64,000 bases of DNA. It comes from DSYU01 sp963827605 (GTDB lineage Bacteria; Chloroflexota; Anaerolineae; Anaerolineales; Anaerolineaceae). Position numbers and translations under genes: made by a program. This document shows, piece after piece, positions 45,152 through 54,967 of this stretch (the stretch's first letter is position 1; every line of letters starts with the position of its first letter). The DNA is taken from NCBI GenBank assembly GCA_963827605.1, contig CAWHBK010000001.1, positions 1,798,001-1,862,000 on the forward strand, in the 5' to 3' direction. The notes under the pieces are model-generated. The model searched no databases. It was not told where the DNA came from and saw only the letters and a list, made by a program, of their open reading frames with translations.

Positions 45152-46393
45152 TCAGCATCGCAAGCGCACATCCCCCGAATCATGCTCAAAAATACGGTCC
45201 AGCCAATCGAATATCACCAGGTGCGCCAGCCGCAGGTTGTTCAGTTGACAGTGAGCATCTGCGCCTTCTTCGGCAGTGAAATCACGCAGCGTGACAGGAA
45301 TTCCCCGCTCAGCAAGGTTTTGGGCAACTACCTGCGATTGTCTATGAAACTCAGCGCCCTCTCCTTCACTAACTAGAAGTAGCGATGGGCATTGGATGCG
45401 TGTATAATCCACCACTTCGGCTTGTTTCAGCAGAGCATCTACCGCGCTCTTGAAATCCGGCATGCCAAATTGCCAGGCGTATTTGTCGAGATTGATCGCG
45501 GCGCTCTCATTTACCGAACTGGCAAGCCGCATGGCCGTATTGACGACCCATCCGGGCGCTTGCAGCGCGGCTCCCATTTCGCGTCTAAACACAATCTGGA
45601 TATCATAAATTGGGGTTGCTGCGATCCACGCTTTGATGCGCGGTTCGACTGCCACGGCCTGCGTTGTGAAATATCCTCCGCCACTCACGCCATAGATTGC
45701 GATTTTTTCTGGTTTGGCGGTTGTATGCATCTCTAACCAATCCAGAACGGCTTTGATGGGCGCCGCCATATCAACCTGGAAGGTTAAGCCACGGGCAGGC
45801 ATCAATCCCTGGCCCGGCAAATCGACCATCATGACATTGTAGCCGCGTTTCCAACCAGGATAACCCGCGAAGTAAAATAGATCCTCGCGAAACGTATCTC
45901 CACCGCCAATCATTACGACCACCGGTCGGGTTTGATCATCATGCTTTAGATAATAGCCTGCCAGTGATTTTCCCATAAAAGGGATTTCGATCGGGCACAT
46001 GGGCACATCCAGCAGACGGATCCCTTCCTGAAAAACTTGTTCCATTTCTTGTGCCCATTCCATAAATTCCTGCGATCTTGGACTTGTATATTGAATGGCC
46101 GCCCTGTATGCGTAAGCAGCGCCAAGATACGCCTGCCCTGCCGCGGCTGGCTGGTTATTCACTAGCAAGGCTTTCGCCTGACCTATCAACAGGGCCGTCT
46201 GGCGGCTCAAACCCTCACGCCAGCCTCTGGGGTCACCATCCTTAATATCGTGCAGCGCATAAAAAATTTGCGATGGCGCCATACCGATGATCTGACTCAC
46301 GCCTACGGCCCAGTTGAACATAAAATCCATATCGCCATTTTTGAAGCGAGTGTTAATTTTCTGCCGTTTTACAATGATTTCGTTTTCTTTCAC
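45152..46393 (-). CDS. Alpha/beta hydrolase, FrsA / 2,6-dihydroxypseudooxynicotine hydrolase-like
   Basis: A 413-residue protein with a helical N-terminal cap and a C-terminal alpha/beta-hydrolase domain. The oxyanion region is MIGGGDTFRED, the nucleophile Ser237 is in YGVSGGGYFT, and the probable acid and His are in LLVSEGEGAEFHRQ and GADAHCQLNNLRLAHL. Relatives cleave C-C or ester bonds. It is divergent from a TetR gene 157 bases away, which probably represses it. Confidence 0.82.
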   Translation of the reverse strand: MKENEIIVKRQKINTRFKNGDMDFMFNWAVGVSQIIGMAPSQIFYALHDIKDGDPRGWREGLSRQTALLIGQAKALLVNNQPAAAGQAYLGAAYAYRAAIQYTSPRSQEFMEWAQEMEQVFQEGIRLLDVPMCPIEIPFMGKSLAGYYLKHDDQTRPVVVMIGGGDTFREDLFYFAGYPGWKRGYNVMMVDLPGQGLMPARGLTFQVDMAAPIKAVLDWLEMHTTAKPEKIAIYGVSGGGYFTTQAVAVEPRIKAWIAATPIYDIQIVFRREMGAALQAPGWVVNTAMRLASSVNESAAINLDKYAWQFGMPDFKSAVDALLKQAEVVDYTRIQCPSLLLVSEGEGAEFHRQSQVVAQNLAERGIPVTLRDFTAEEGADAHCQLNNLRLAHLVIFDWLDRIFEHDSGDVRLRC

Positions 46394-46429
46394 GGGAATC
46401 CTCCGTTTTTTGTATTGCGCTATAAATTA

Positions 46430-46469
46430 TCAACATAACGTTGACTATCAAACACATTGTTGATATAAT
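46430..46469 (+). promoter_or_regulatory. tetR promoter with overlapping operators
   Basis: TTGACT (46441-46446) and TATAAT (46464-46469), 17 bases apart, form a near-perfect sigma70 promoter toward tetR. Two inverted repeats overlap it: TCAAC-N5-GTTGA (46430-46444) and TATCAA-N8-TTGATA (46446-46465). The layout suggests that TetR binding blocks its own promoter and the divergent hydrolase promoter. Confidence 0.65.
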
Positions 46470-46549
46470 AAAAATTATAGACATAATGAAAACCTTGTCA
46501 ACCGTGAACTTCGATGTCATGTTGAATATGCAACAGATGTTTAGAATCT

Positions 46550-47173
46550 ATGGATAATGCACTGAAAAAAGGCGAAAAAAAGATAGATCGCCGCATCATT
46601 CGGACGCGGCGCGCACTGCGCGAAGCATTGATCGCTCTAATCCTTCAAAAAGGATATGAAACGATCACTGTGCAGGATATCACCGACCGCGCCGATTTAA
46701 ACCGGGGCACACTGTACCTGCATTATCGCGATAAACAGGACTTGCTTTTGAGCAGCAGTAACGATGTGTACAATGAACTGCTGGCCCAATTTGCGCCAAT
46801 TTCCGAGCATAATCTAGATATGGCTATCCCCGAACGCCACCTGACGATTGTTTTTCGGCATGTGGTGGCGAATGCTGATTATTACCGTGTGATGCTTGGC
46901 GAACATGGTGTGCCGGCGTTTATTACCAGACTTCGCCACCTCATTTATCAGGTCAGTCTGGAGCGGTTCCAGGCGCTGAGAAAATTGATTCCAGCAAAGC
47001 CCTTCCCTTCGGAATTCGTCGCCGGCTTTTCTAGCGGCGCGGTCATCGGCGTGCTTGAATGGTGGCTAGAAAACAATATGCCTATGTCGCCGGAAGAGCT
47101 GGCTCGATACACGCTCCAATTAATTGTGAGTGGTTTATACACCACGCTGGGTTTGGATAATCCGTTTCTTTAA
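46550..47173 (+). CDS. TetR/AcrR family transcriptional regulator
   Basis: A 207-residue one-component repressor. The N-terminal helix-turn-helix reads ITVQDITDRADLNRGTLYLHYRDKQDLL (about residues 40-67). The C-terminal ligand domain is helical, with FVAGFSSGAVIGVLEWWLENN typical of a TetR C-terminal subfamily. It is divergent from the alpha/beta hydrolase gene, the usual arrangement for a repressor and its target. Confidence 0.92.
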   Translation: MDNALKKGEKKIDRRIIRTRRALREALIALILQKGYETITVQDITDRADLNRGTLYLHYRDKQDLLLSSSNDVYNELLAQFAPISEHNLDMAIPERHLTIVFRHVVANADYYRVMLGEHGVPAFITRLRHLIYQVSLERFQALRKLIPAKPFPSEFVAGFSSGAVIGVLEWWLENNMPMSPEELARYTLQLIVSGLYTTLGLDNPFL

Positions 47174-47192
47174 AATTTCAGTTTCGATGAGT

Positions 47193-47354
47193 TTAATAGC
47201 CTCCCTCACTTTCACCATTCCATTGTAGAACAATCGCGTTTATGCTTATATTGAGAGCCGAGGTAAGCCAGGTGTATACAAAAATGCCGTTGTTTTTTGT
47301 TTGCCAGAGAAATAAAGTCACCCCGCCGATGATGAAACACAACGGGGTGACCAT
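47193..47354 (-). CDS. Possible small membrane protein (53 residues)
   Basis: From ATG 47354 the frame encodes two hydrophobic helices (LCFIIGGVTLFLW and IFVYTWLTSALNISINAIVL). The open frame continues upstream to 47495, but that part reads through the dispersed repeat 47404-47439, so the shorter start is preferred. The ribosome-binding site is weak. Adjacent to the Wadjet genes; no family recognised. Confidence 0.35.
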   Translation of the reverse strand: MVTPLCFIIGGVTLFLWQTKNNGIFVYTWLTSALNISINAIVLQWNGESEGGY

Positions 47355-47403
47355 GTTGATTAACTTCAAGTAAATTTTCGATCTTTTACCGCGGACCGGC
47401 AAA

Positions 47404-47439
47404 GACCGGCCGAACCTTATACCCGTAAATCCGAATTGG
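47404..47439 (-). repeat. Dispersed GGGTATAAG repeat, copy 2
   Basis: On the minus strand it reads ATTTACGGGTATAAGGTTCG. It shares the core and the flanking TCGGAT/CGGCCG with the copy at 55758-55794 and partly with that at 45051-45078. Confidence 0.5.
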
Positions 47440-47497
47440 CCCACTCTTTGCTTTTTCGGGTCATTTTCTGAGTACCACACCAATCGATGGTTCAAGG

Positions 47498-48784
47498 TTA
47501 AATCGTGACAGCCTCTTGCTCCAGCTTTAGCCCGCGCCTGAGCAAGTACTCGATCACTGGGCGGACATCTTTTAAAAGAGCATGGTTTGTCAGACGTTCC
47601 AGGTTGCGCCTGTCGGCGAGAGTCAAAGGGCGGGCGAATTGAGCAAACCGATCCATGGTATCAATATCCATGTAGTATGGTAGAAATCGCTGGCTGACTT
47701 CCCTGCGAATCTGCGCAAGGATGTTAAAGCCGCCAAAGTCCAGATCAGGCCAAACGTAGAGGGGGATCGTCTCTGGCAGAGAGACGACCAGGCAGTGTAA
47801 TAAGCGGCGGCAGGCTGGTGAAGGGTTGCCGGATAGGCACAACAATGCAGTTTTTTGCAGTCGCTTCTCCCTGGCCAGTATGTGAAAGGTCGTCAGATTC
47901 TCAACACAAACAACTTGCTCAGCATGAACGCTGACCCGTGCCAGATGTGCTGCCTGTACTGCCGCAAGGCCTACCGATGGGCTAAATCCCCCCAGTGAAA
48001 GCACCTCCCCGGCAGCATCGACCAACGTCCAGGGGCCAGACAGCAGCAAATAGCTGGGGTTGGCGACAAGGTTCAATTCGCGCAGCAGTTCATCTTCAGG
48101 CAGCTGTTTCCACTCTGCGCGACCCACCCGGGCCAGGCGGATAAGACCCGGTTTCAAATCCTCGAAACGTTTGCTATCATTGAAAACGCGCACGCTGAAC
48201 ACGCGAAAGGGCGTTTCTTCTTCCAACTCTGATGCAGCTTCCAGCACCAACAACAAATCCTCGTTAAACGCCGGGTCAGTAAGCGTGAAAGGAGCCGGGG
48301 ACTGGTTTTCTCTGAGTTTCAACAGGATATTCTGAATGGCATGGTGCTGCCAGGCCTCCTCGCCAAAGCGAAAACGCTCGCCAAGTAACTGGCTTTGCAG
48401 CCGGGCGCGCAGGCTGCTGGCGGGAGTACGCCCAATCAAGTCGTACAGATCCCCTTCTACTGCTGGGACCTCGGCGGCAGCGACAAGCGCGGCTGCTTCT
48501 AATAGATGCCCTCTTTCGCCAGCCTGCCAAAACAGGCGCAGCAAACCGACCTTTTCCAGTGCCTGTAACTGCTCATTTGCCACCTGGCGCGGTTCGGGGT
48601 CGATCTGCGAATAATAGCCTGGCAGCCCGATTTCGCTTAACAATACCTTTACAGAGCGAACCGGGCGTGTTTCAACAGCGCCGGCTGGTACCGAGGCTGC
48701 GCGGCGTTCCAGACGGTCGAGCAGCACATTAAGCAGCAGCCTTACATCGGGCGAAGGGGTGAAGGCAAGATCAGGCGGCGGCAA
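47498..48784 (-). CDS. jetD: Wadjet system nuclease subunit JetD (DUF2220/Toprim)
   Basis: A 428-residue protein. The C-terminal Toprim-like fold shows VCVENLTTF (Glu295) and YVWPDLDFGGFNIL (Asp347, Asp349), the acidic metal-binding set of the topoisomerase-VI-like nuclease JetD/MksG. The N-terminal part is a winged-helix-like arm region. In Wadjet, JetD cuts circular plasmid DNA after loop extrusion by JetABC. It is the last gene of the set and overlaps jetC by 14 bases. Confidence 0.88.
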   Translation of the reverse strand: MPPPDLAFTPSPDVRLLLNVLLDRLERRAASVPAGAVETRPVRSVKVLLSEIGLPGYYSQIDPEPRQVANEQLQALEKVGLLRLFWQAGERGHLLEAAALVAAAEVPAVEGDLYDLIGRTPASSLRARLQSQLLGERFRFGEEAWQHHAIQNILLKLRENQSPAPFTLTDPAFNEDLLLVLEAASELEEETPFRVFSVRVFNDSKRFEDLKPGLIRLARVGRAEWKQLPEDELLRELNLVANPSYLLLSGPWTLVDAAGEVLSLGGFSPSVGLAAVQAAHLARVSVHAEQVVCVENLTTFHILAREKRLQKTALLCLSGNPSPACRRLLHCLVVSLPETIPLYVWPDLDFGGFNILAQIRREVSQRFLPYYMDIDTMDRFAQFARPLTLADRRNLERLTNHALLKDVRPVIEYLLRRGLKLEQEAVTI

Positions 48785-51700
48785 TGTCCAATTCCTTCAA
48801 CATTTCCGACTTATCGATCTCAATAACAAACGCCTGGTTATTGCGCCGTACCACCGTACATACACTGTCAACGTAGGGTAACAGGGAACCCGACTTATCC
48901 GGCGGGGTAGCCAACAGCACCTGCAGGCCAGCTTCGCGCATAAAACGCAGCGCGCTGGCAGTGCGAGCGGTATCCATCTTACCAAAGGCTTCGTCAAAAA
49001 GTGCCAGGCGGATGGTATCAGAAGGACGGGGCTGGTTCAGGCGATAAGCCTGGGCAAAAGAAGCGGCCATCGCCACATAGAAGGGGGTGGTGGTTTCGCC
49101 ACCCGACTTTTTGGCATTGATCTGGCTAAGCAAGGCGCGGTCACCGTTGGGATAATGAATGCGGATATCGTACTGCAAATAATTACGGTAATCTTGCAGT
49201 TCGCGCAGTTCCTGGGATTCTTCGTCGGTTGTAAGGGTGAGCCGGTCAAAAAGCAAATCCCAGCCCTGCTGGTGTTTCTGGCGGAAATCAGACTCAAACA
49301 GCGAGTCGCCCAGAACCTGCTGGCTGTCCATGATCATATCATAGACCTGGCGCAAGGCCGGTGAGGGTTGGGTGATAAACTCAAAGCGTTCGCCGCCAAA
49401 GCGCAGGCCAGATAGGGTGTTGTTGAGATAGGCCAACTGCTGGCGGGCGTCTTCGATTTGCTCGCGCAGGCGGTGAATAAAGTTTTCCACCAGTTCTTGT
49501 TCGGCCAGCGAACGCTGGTGCGCGATTTGCTGTTCATACTGCGGCAGTTCCGATTTGACCAGCTTATCGCGTTCGGCAGTGTAACGAGTGGCTTCATCCA
49601 GGTCGTCGTAGCCAAAGTCATAGCGGAACGAATAGGCCTGCTTGGATTCGCGCAGACGGTCGCGCGATTTCTGCTCGGCATTCTGTTGATCATTCTCGTA
49701 GCGTGTGGCATTTTGAACAATAACATCCACCGGCTGGCGTTCCAAGCGGCGTTGATATTCCTGCTGAACGTCTGCGCGGGTATCTTCATCGGCATTTTCT
49801 GCCTTAAGAAACGCCTCCGCGCTCTGCATGGCCTCATCGATCTGGCGCTCCAGCGCAGGGATTTGCTCAGCTTCGAGCGTCTTGACACTGGTTTCCAGGT
49901 TGCCGATGTGCCGTTCAAAGGCATTCACTTCGCTTTGCAGCCGGTTCGACTCGCCCTGGTAGCGCTGTACTTCGGCACGCAATACGTCAATGCTTTGGGT
50001 ATCCAGTGACTGGCGTTCTGCCACGAAGGTGGCAAGCAGTGCTTCCAGGTCATCCAGGCGATCCAGTCCTTCGAGTGCATGTTCCAGATCGATGAGCGGG
50101 CGGACTTTGTCGCGCGTTAGCGCCAGGCTGCTCGTTCAGGACGCTGCTTTGTGCCTGAAGTTCGGTCATTTCTGCGCTAATTTCGGCCAGACGCGCATTC
50201 ACGCTGCTCGATCTGGCGCTGAGCTGAACGATCACCGATGAACCAGCGGCGGTAAACCTGCGGGTTGAGGTGACTGTCGGTGAAATTGCGGCGCACAAAA
50301 CATTCGCGGGTGACTGCGGTGCGGTAGCGGCGCAAATCTTCCAGATTGTCGCACTTGACGTACCCGCCCAGGAGCATATCGACAAAGGCGCGCGCCGCAG
50401 GATGAATTGTAGAAACTTCCGCTGCCAGGGAATCTGGGGATGCGGGGCGAATGTCGGTTTGCATGATGCGTTCACTATCTAATAGGGCCACGCCGTGCAG
50501 GTTCTCCTGGTGGCGGCGCTCGCGGTACAGACGCATGGCAGCCGAATAGTGCTGCGGCGGCACGAGCAGGACAAAGCGGTTGAATCCGAGTACGCCTTCG
50601 ACGGCATCCTGCCAGTCAGGGTCAGGGATTTGCAACAAACTGCACAGAAAAACCACCTCGTTGGCACTCAGTCCCAATTCGGCGCGGAGCAGTTCGCGCA
50701 ACCGAACCGATTGGGGCGCTTCCGTCTTGAAGCTGACCTCGCGGTCGCCGGTGCGCAGTTTGCGGATTTCATCCGCCAGCCGTTCGGCCTCTTCGCGCAG
50801 CAGGCGCGCCTTTTCGTCCAGCAAAGCCTTTTCATGGGCATATGCCTGCCCCAATGCAGCCAGAGACTCTTGATAGGGGTGGAGTCCCGCCGGGAAATGG
50901 ACGGTTGGATCCGCAGCGGCAGCCTGTTCGATAAAGGTTGCCAGAGCAGATGGCTGCTGGCGTCTGATCAAATAGGGCCAGCAGCCTTTGCGCATCCATC
51001 ACTTCTCGCTTCAACGACTGCACACCCTGACTCTTGCGCTGGCGGAGAAGGTTCACTTCGGCATTGGCGGCAGCGATCTTTTCGGTCAGTTCGCGCTCGC
51101 GCCGGGCTGTCTCGTCGGTTTGCAGCGCCACCTGGGCATCTACCAGGCGAGCCTGAGCCTGGCGGTACTGCTGTTTGAGCGTTTCTCCCTTGTGTTCGGC
51201 GCGGTTCAGTTCCAGGCGAGCTTCATCCAATTGCAAACGGCGCTCTTTCAACGCTGCCAGATGGACATCTCCCAATGCTCGGCGGCGAATGTAGCCATTG
51301 GTGATGCGGCGGCGGCGGTTGGCGACGCGCTCTTTATCCAACTCTTCAATCTGGTTCAGCATGTCGATGCGCTCGCGCACATTGGCTGCCAGCGACTTCG
51401 AAGTGACGCAGCGTTTCCAACTGCGCCTGGAGGGTTTTGACATCCACCAGGTGTTCGTCGAGCAGGTAGTTTTGCACAAAGGAGCGGATGTCGGTCAGCG
51501 GGCTGAAGGCCAGCCCCTTGACGATCTTGGCTGGGAAGGAGTCTTTCAACTGTCCCAGGCGGTTCAGCAGGTGGAAGCGGTAATCTTCGAGGCGCGAGAA
51601 GACCTGGGCGCGGGCCGTGGACGGCAGAGCATAATTTTCCAGGTGGCGTTTGAAGGCGCGGGTATCGAATAACTGACCCGGCGCGCGGAAGAACCAGTTG

Positions 51701-52098
51701 TCGTCCAGGCGGGCATTGTGGACGATGAAATAGGCCACTTCGGGGTTGCGCCCGTCTTCAAAAGCATCGATTACCGCTCCATGTACAAAATACGTGCCAT
51801 CGGGGTTGCTGAATTCGAGCGCGACCACGCCGGTCGCGTCGCCGCGCAGGAAGCGCTGGCCTTCGGTCCCCAACTCGCCGCGCACGTAGCTGGCAAGGGT
51901 GCGCTTGGAACCGCTGAGCGCAGCCTGGTTGAAACGCACGTCGCGCTGCCCACCCACCAGGGCAAACTGCACGGCATCCAAAATGGTCGATTTGCCCGCC
52001 CCATTGATGCCAATGAAGTAGGTGGTTCCCTGGCAGTTGATGGTGGTGTTTTCAAATAGGTGCCAGTTGACCAGGCGGATGCGTGTTAATTGTTTCAT
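48771..52098 (-). CDS. jetC: Wadjet SMC-like ATPase JetC (at least four indels as assembled)
   Basis: An SMC/MukB-like ATPase of about 1109 residues when joined. The N-terminus reads LTRIRLVNWHLFENTTINCQ and Walker A FIGINGAGKSTILDAVQFAL. Long coiled coils follow, with a globular hinge-like part near 50300-50750. The C-terminal part carries the signature KKSGGETTTPFYVA and Walker B LALFDEAFGKMD. Frame changes are needed near 51410, 50960, 50205 and 50125. It extrudes DNA loops to recognise small circular DNA. Overlaps jetB and jetD. Confidence 0.86.
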
Positions 52099-52726
52099 AG
52101 GATTTCTGTCTCTTCATTTCACTTTCGGGCACAGCGCGATATTTGCGCAGCCAGGCTTCCAGTTCATCCGCCGACTGCACGGGCAAAATCATCCGGATCG
52201 ATCCACGCAGGCGCAAACGGGCATCGGCGTCACGAACATCAATGGTGCGCCCCTCCAGAGTGTCGATCAGACCCATGCTGCGCAGGCGGCGCAGAAGCGT
52301 TTCATATTGAATAATGCCCAAAGCGCGCTCTCTGCCGGTGATGGTGCGGAATTCTTCACGCACTTCGCCGATGGTCACGACCGGGTCATTTGCCAGGCTG
52401 AGGTGTTCGACTCGTTCTTCATATAGCTTGCGCAAGACGACAATCATCAGGGTCTCATCCAGGCGATAGTGGGCGCGGCAGTAACTGAAATCGGAAACCG
52501 CCTGGAAAATGCGGTGATAGTCATCGTGCAGCAGTTGAAACCCGGCCAGTTCTACCAATCCCTCAAAGATGGAACGGTAGCGGTGAACGAAGTAGTAATC
52601 ATCTTTATCGGTTTCAACATCTTGATACAGAAAGGTCTGCCCAAGCAGGCGATTGACCACGCGCGGAACATCACGCCGCAGTCTTTCAGGCATATCCTCC
52701 AGGAGAGCATCACTGTTAAACGGCAT
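52052..52726 (-). CDS. jetB: Wadjet subunit JetB (MksE/KITE-like, DUF4194/DUF6063-like)
   Basis: A 224-residue winged-helix subunit like MukE/MksE, which binds the kleisin. Features include VVNRLLGQTFLYQ near the N-terminus, DYYFVHRYRSIFEGLVELAGFQLLHD and EVREEFRTITGRERALGI with RLRSMGLI. ATG 52726 lies one base after the jetA stop (TAAGATG), so the upstream in-frame ATG at 52768 is rejected. It forms part of the loop-extruding JetABC complex. Confidence 0.83.
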   Translation of the reverse strand: MPFNSDALLEDMPERLRRDVPRVVNRLLGQTFLYQDVETDKDDYYFVHRYRSIFEGLVELAGFQLLHDDYHRIFQAVSDFSYCRAHYRLDETLMIVVLRKLYEERVEHLSLANDPVVTIGEVREEFRTITGRERALGIIQYETLLRRLRSMGLIDTLEGRTIDVRDADARLRLRGSIRMILPVQSADELEAWLRKYRAVPESEMKRQKSYETINTHPPGQLAPI

Positions 52727-52727
52727 C

Positions 52728-54192
52728 TTATCCCCTCCAGCGGCCATCGGTATTTTTGACAAGATCAAACGGGGCTACCCGGTACGGCCCCACCTGCACC
52801 GGTTCGCCTTCCACAACGTCTAACCCATAAGAAACCTCTGGGTGGTGAGCATAAGCGATGATCGTTGTCAGCCAGTGCAAGTCATCGAGCAGGTCTCGGG
52901 GCAGTTCCGTCACGTTCAATCTTTGATGCCCGTTGAAGAAGCCTAACACCTTACGGTTGACCTTTTCCGGGGAGAACGCCTGGGTAACATCCTGCATGAC
53001 CACCGCTCGCAGCGCGATCAGTTCATCGGGTTGCAAGGTGGGCAGAACCACATCGTCGGGGTTGAAAGGCGCGCGGCGCATAGGCGGGGTATAGTAACTG
53101 TGCGCATCCGGTAGGCGAACAGGTGTTTGACGCAGCCCAGGCGACTCTGGCGGAAGTTCGAATTGCCCCTCGTCACTCAGGGCCGCCAGCAGTTTTGCCA
53201 GCGCGCCCAGCCGGTCTTTGAAGCTGCCATCCGCGCTGCCCAGTTGGTAGCGTATCTGACGCAGCGAGGTACGCAAATAGGCCGCATGACGGTGATCGAT
53301 ATCATCCAGGATCGGATCGACCCCTTCCAACTGGTGAGCAATGAATTGGAGATAATGGCTGATCTCCTGATTCGGCCTGGGCGGGAGAAAGCCGGCTCTG
53401 AGCCGCCATTTCTTCAGCGGTGTGGTCAAGCCAGTCGCCATCATTCTGCCATAACTGCACCTGGTTGATGATGTCGCGGCGGTAGCGCGAAACATGATCG
53501 GAAGTTTTCAACGCATGATAGGCCGGGCCAAGCGTCTGGGCGTAGTCATCAAACTGCAAATGGAGTAGATCGGCCACGTCACTTTCGCGCATGGCCCGTT
53601 CCACATAGCGGCGGATATTCTGGTTCAGCTCGCTCAAACCGCGCACCACCTGGCGCACATTCTCATACGCCTGGGTCACCGCCAGGGCAGGCGAAAAGTC
53701 TTTGTTGGTCGTGGCAGAGGTGATCAGCTGGTGGGCGGTATAAAGCTGACCGGTGAACTCGCGCGGTTTCTGCTCCTGGATGGAGCGGAACGCTTCCAGC
53801 AGGGTAAAGGCATAATCGGGCAGGATGATCGTTTCGGTGTAGTCGGCGTGCTGCTCGCGCTCGATCCAACCGGTTTCCGCCAGTCGGCGCAGCAGGTATG
53901 AGGCATAATCCTGCACAGATTTCTGCCCATTGATCGGGCCGGTCACCTCCTCGGCAGCTCCATCCGGGTTAGCTTCCATTTCCGCAGCAATTTCTGCTTC
54001 TGCGCCAGCGGTCTTCAGGTAATCGATAATCTCCGCAACGGCCACTTCACGGGTCAGACCAAAACGGTTGAACTCTGCCAATGCATACAGCCGCAGCAGT
54101 ATGGCGATGTAATGACGTTGCAGGGTACTTCGACCCTGCGCACTGAGCAGGTTGAACAGATTGGCGGGCAGAATATCAAATGGATTCGCCAT
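52728..54192 (-). CDS. jetA: Wadjet kleisin-like subunit JetA (one frameshift as assembled)
   Basis: Starts MANPFDILPANLFNLLSAQGRSTLQRHY at ATG 54192, inside the regulator stop. The N-terminal half has winged-helix and helical character and ends near AEEMAAQSRL. The second half in another frame from about 53370 continues ISHYLQFIAHQLEGVDP and DDIDHRHAAYLRTSLRQI to the end. The joined length is about 488. The beginning resembles the JetA family of type III Wadjet (former DUF5716) more than DUF3375, but the type assignment is tentative. Confidence 0.82.
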
Positions 54193-54424
54193 GATCTGGC
54201 TCCCAAACCAGGATATCCTGCAAGTCGCAGTGCAGCGCGTCGCACAAACGCGCCAGCGCCTCAAGATCGATATGCCGCGCCTGGCCTGCGTCCAGGCGGT
54301 AAACCAGATCCTTTGGGACTCTGGCACGCTCCGCCAGGCGACGTGGTGAAAGTCGTTCGCCAGTGGCTGCCTGCTGTTTGCCCAAAAGGATGGTAATTCG
54401 TCCTGAAGTCGAAATTTTTCGCAT
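54176..54424 (-). CDS. Xre/Cro-C1 family regulator of the Wadjet operon
   Basis: An 82-residue helix-turn-helix protein (LSPRRLAERARVPKDLVYRLDAG, then LEALARLCDALHCDLQDIL), the small Cro/HTH_26 type. Its stop overlaps the jetA start by 17 bases, so it is the first gene of the operon and translationally coupled. The ATTAGAAC repeats at and upstream of its start codon are candidate operators, suggesting autorepression. Regulators are not a standard part of Wadjet. Confidence 0.85.
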   Translation of the reverse strand: MRKISTSGRITILLGKQQAATGERLSPRRLAERARVPKDLVYRLDAGQARHIDLEALARLCDALHCDLQDILVWEPDHGESI

Positions 54425-54474
54425 TAGAACATCCGTTCTTCTCTGTTTAGCTTGTTTATACGACTAATTAGAAC
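54423..54474 (-). promoter_or_regulatory. Candidate operators of the Wadjet regulator
   Basis: ATTAGAAC occurs as direct repeats at 54423-54430 and 54467-54474. The first overlaps the start codon of the regulator and is part of the inverted repeat AGAAC-N4-GTTCT (54426-54439). Binding here would cover both the promoter and the start of the operon. Confidence 0.5.
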
Positions 54475-54612
54475 GTTTGTCAAGAAGTCTGTCGCGGAAT
54501 TAAGACAGGTAAATGAAAATAAAAGACAACCATCAGAATAAAACCGGAATATTGCCTTTTATGCGGGTATATTCAATTAAAATGGAGTAGATCATCAGGA
54601 TAAGGAGGAAAC

Positions 54613-54921
54613 ATGAGTCTTCCAATCGCTCTGGTCGAACAATTTTATGAGATTTGGCGTCCCCTGCTGAGCTTTGCCAATAAGCAGCTACAGGTCGTGC
54701 CTACATTAGCAGGCCAGGGACATGAAGATAGCATCGATGTCAATCATGCTATCAAGGTTCGGGATGCAGTCTGGCAGAATGAAGCGGTGATCGATCAGTT
54801 CATTAATAACCCATGGCTGCCGGACGATGACTACGGTTTTCTTGAAGCGTACTGTAATGACGAGAACTGCGACTGCCGGCGGGTGTTTTTCAACGTTATT
54901 TCTCGCAAACGCGTTGAATAA
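54613..54921 (+). CDS. Conserved hypothetical protein, 102 residues
   Basis: ATG 54613 is preceded by AAGGAGG, so translation is likely. The C-terminal half is the more conserved-looking part: FLEAYCNDENCDCRRVFFNVISRK, with three Cys in CNDENCDC. No domain is recognised. It stands alone, divergent from the Wadjet operon and convergent with the Doc toxin gene. It could be an accessory defence protein or a fragment of a larger metal-site protein. Confidence 0.6.
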   Translation: MSLPIALVEQFYEIWRPLLSFANKQLQVVPTLAGQGHEDSIDVNHAIKVRDAVWQNEAVIDQFINNPWLPDDDYGFLEAYCNDENCDCRRVFFNVISRKRVE

Positions 54922-54967
54922 GAAAGTATTTTGATGCCAGCCCATCAAACAATTGTTAAGGTGGTGT

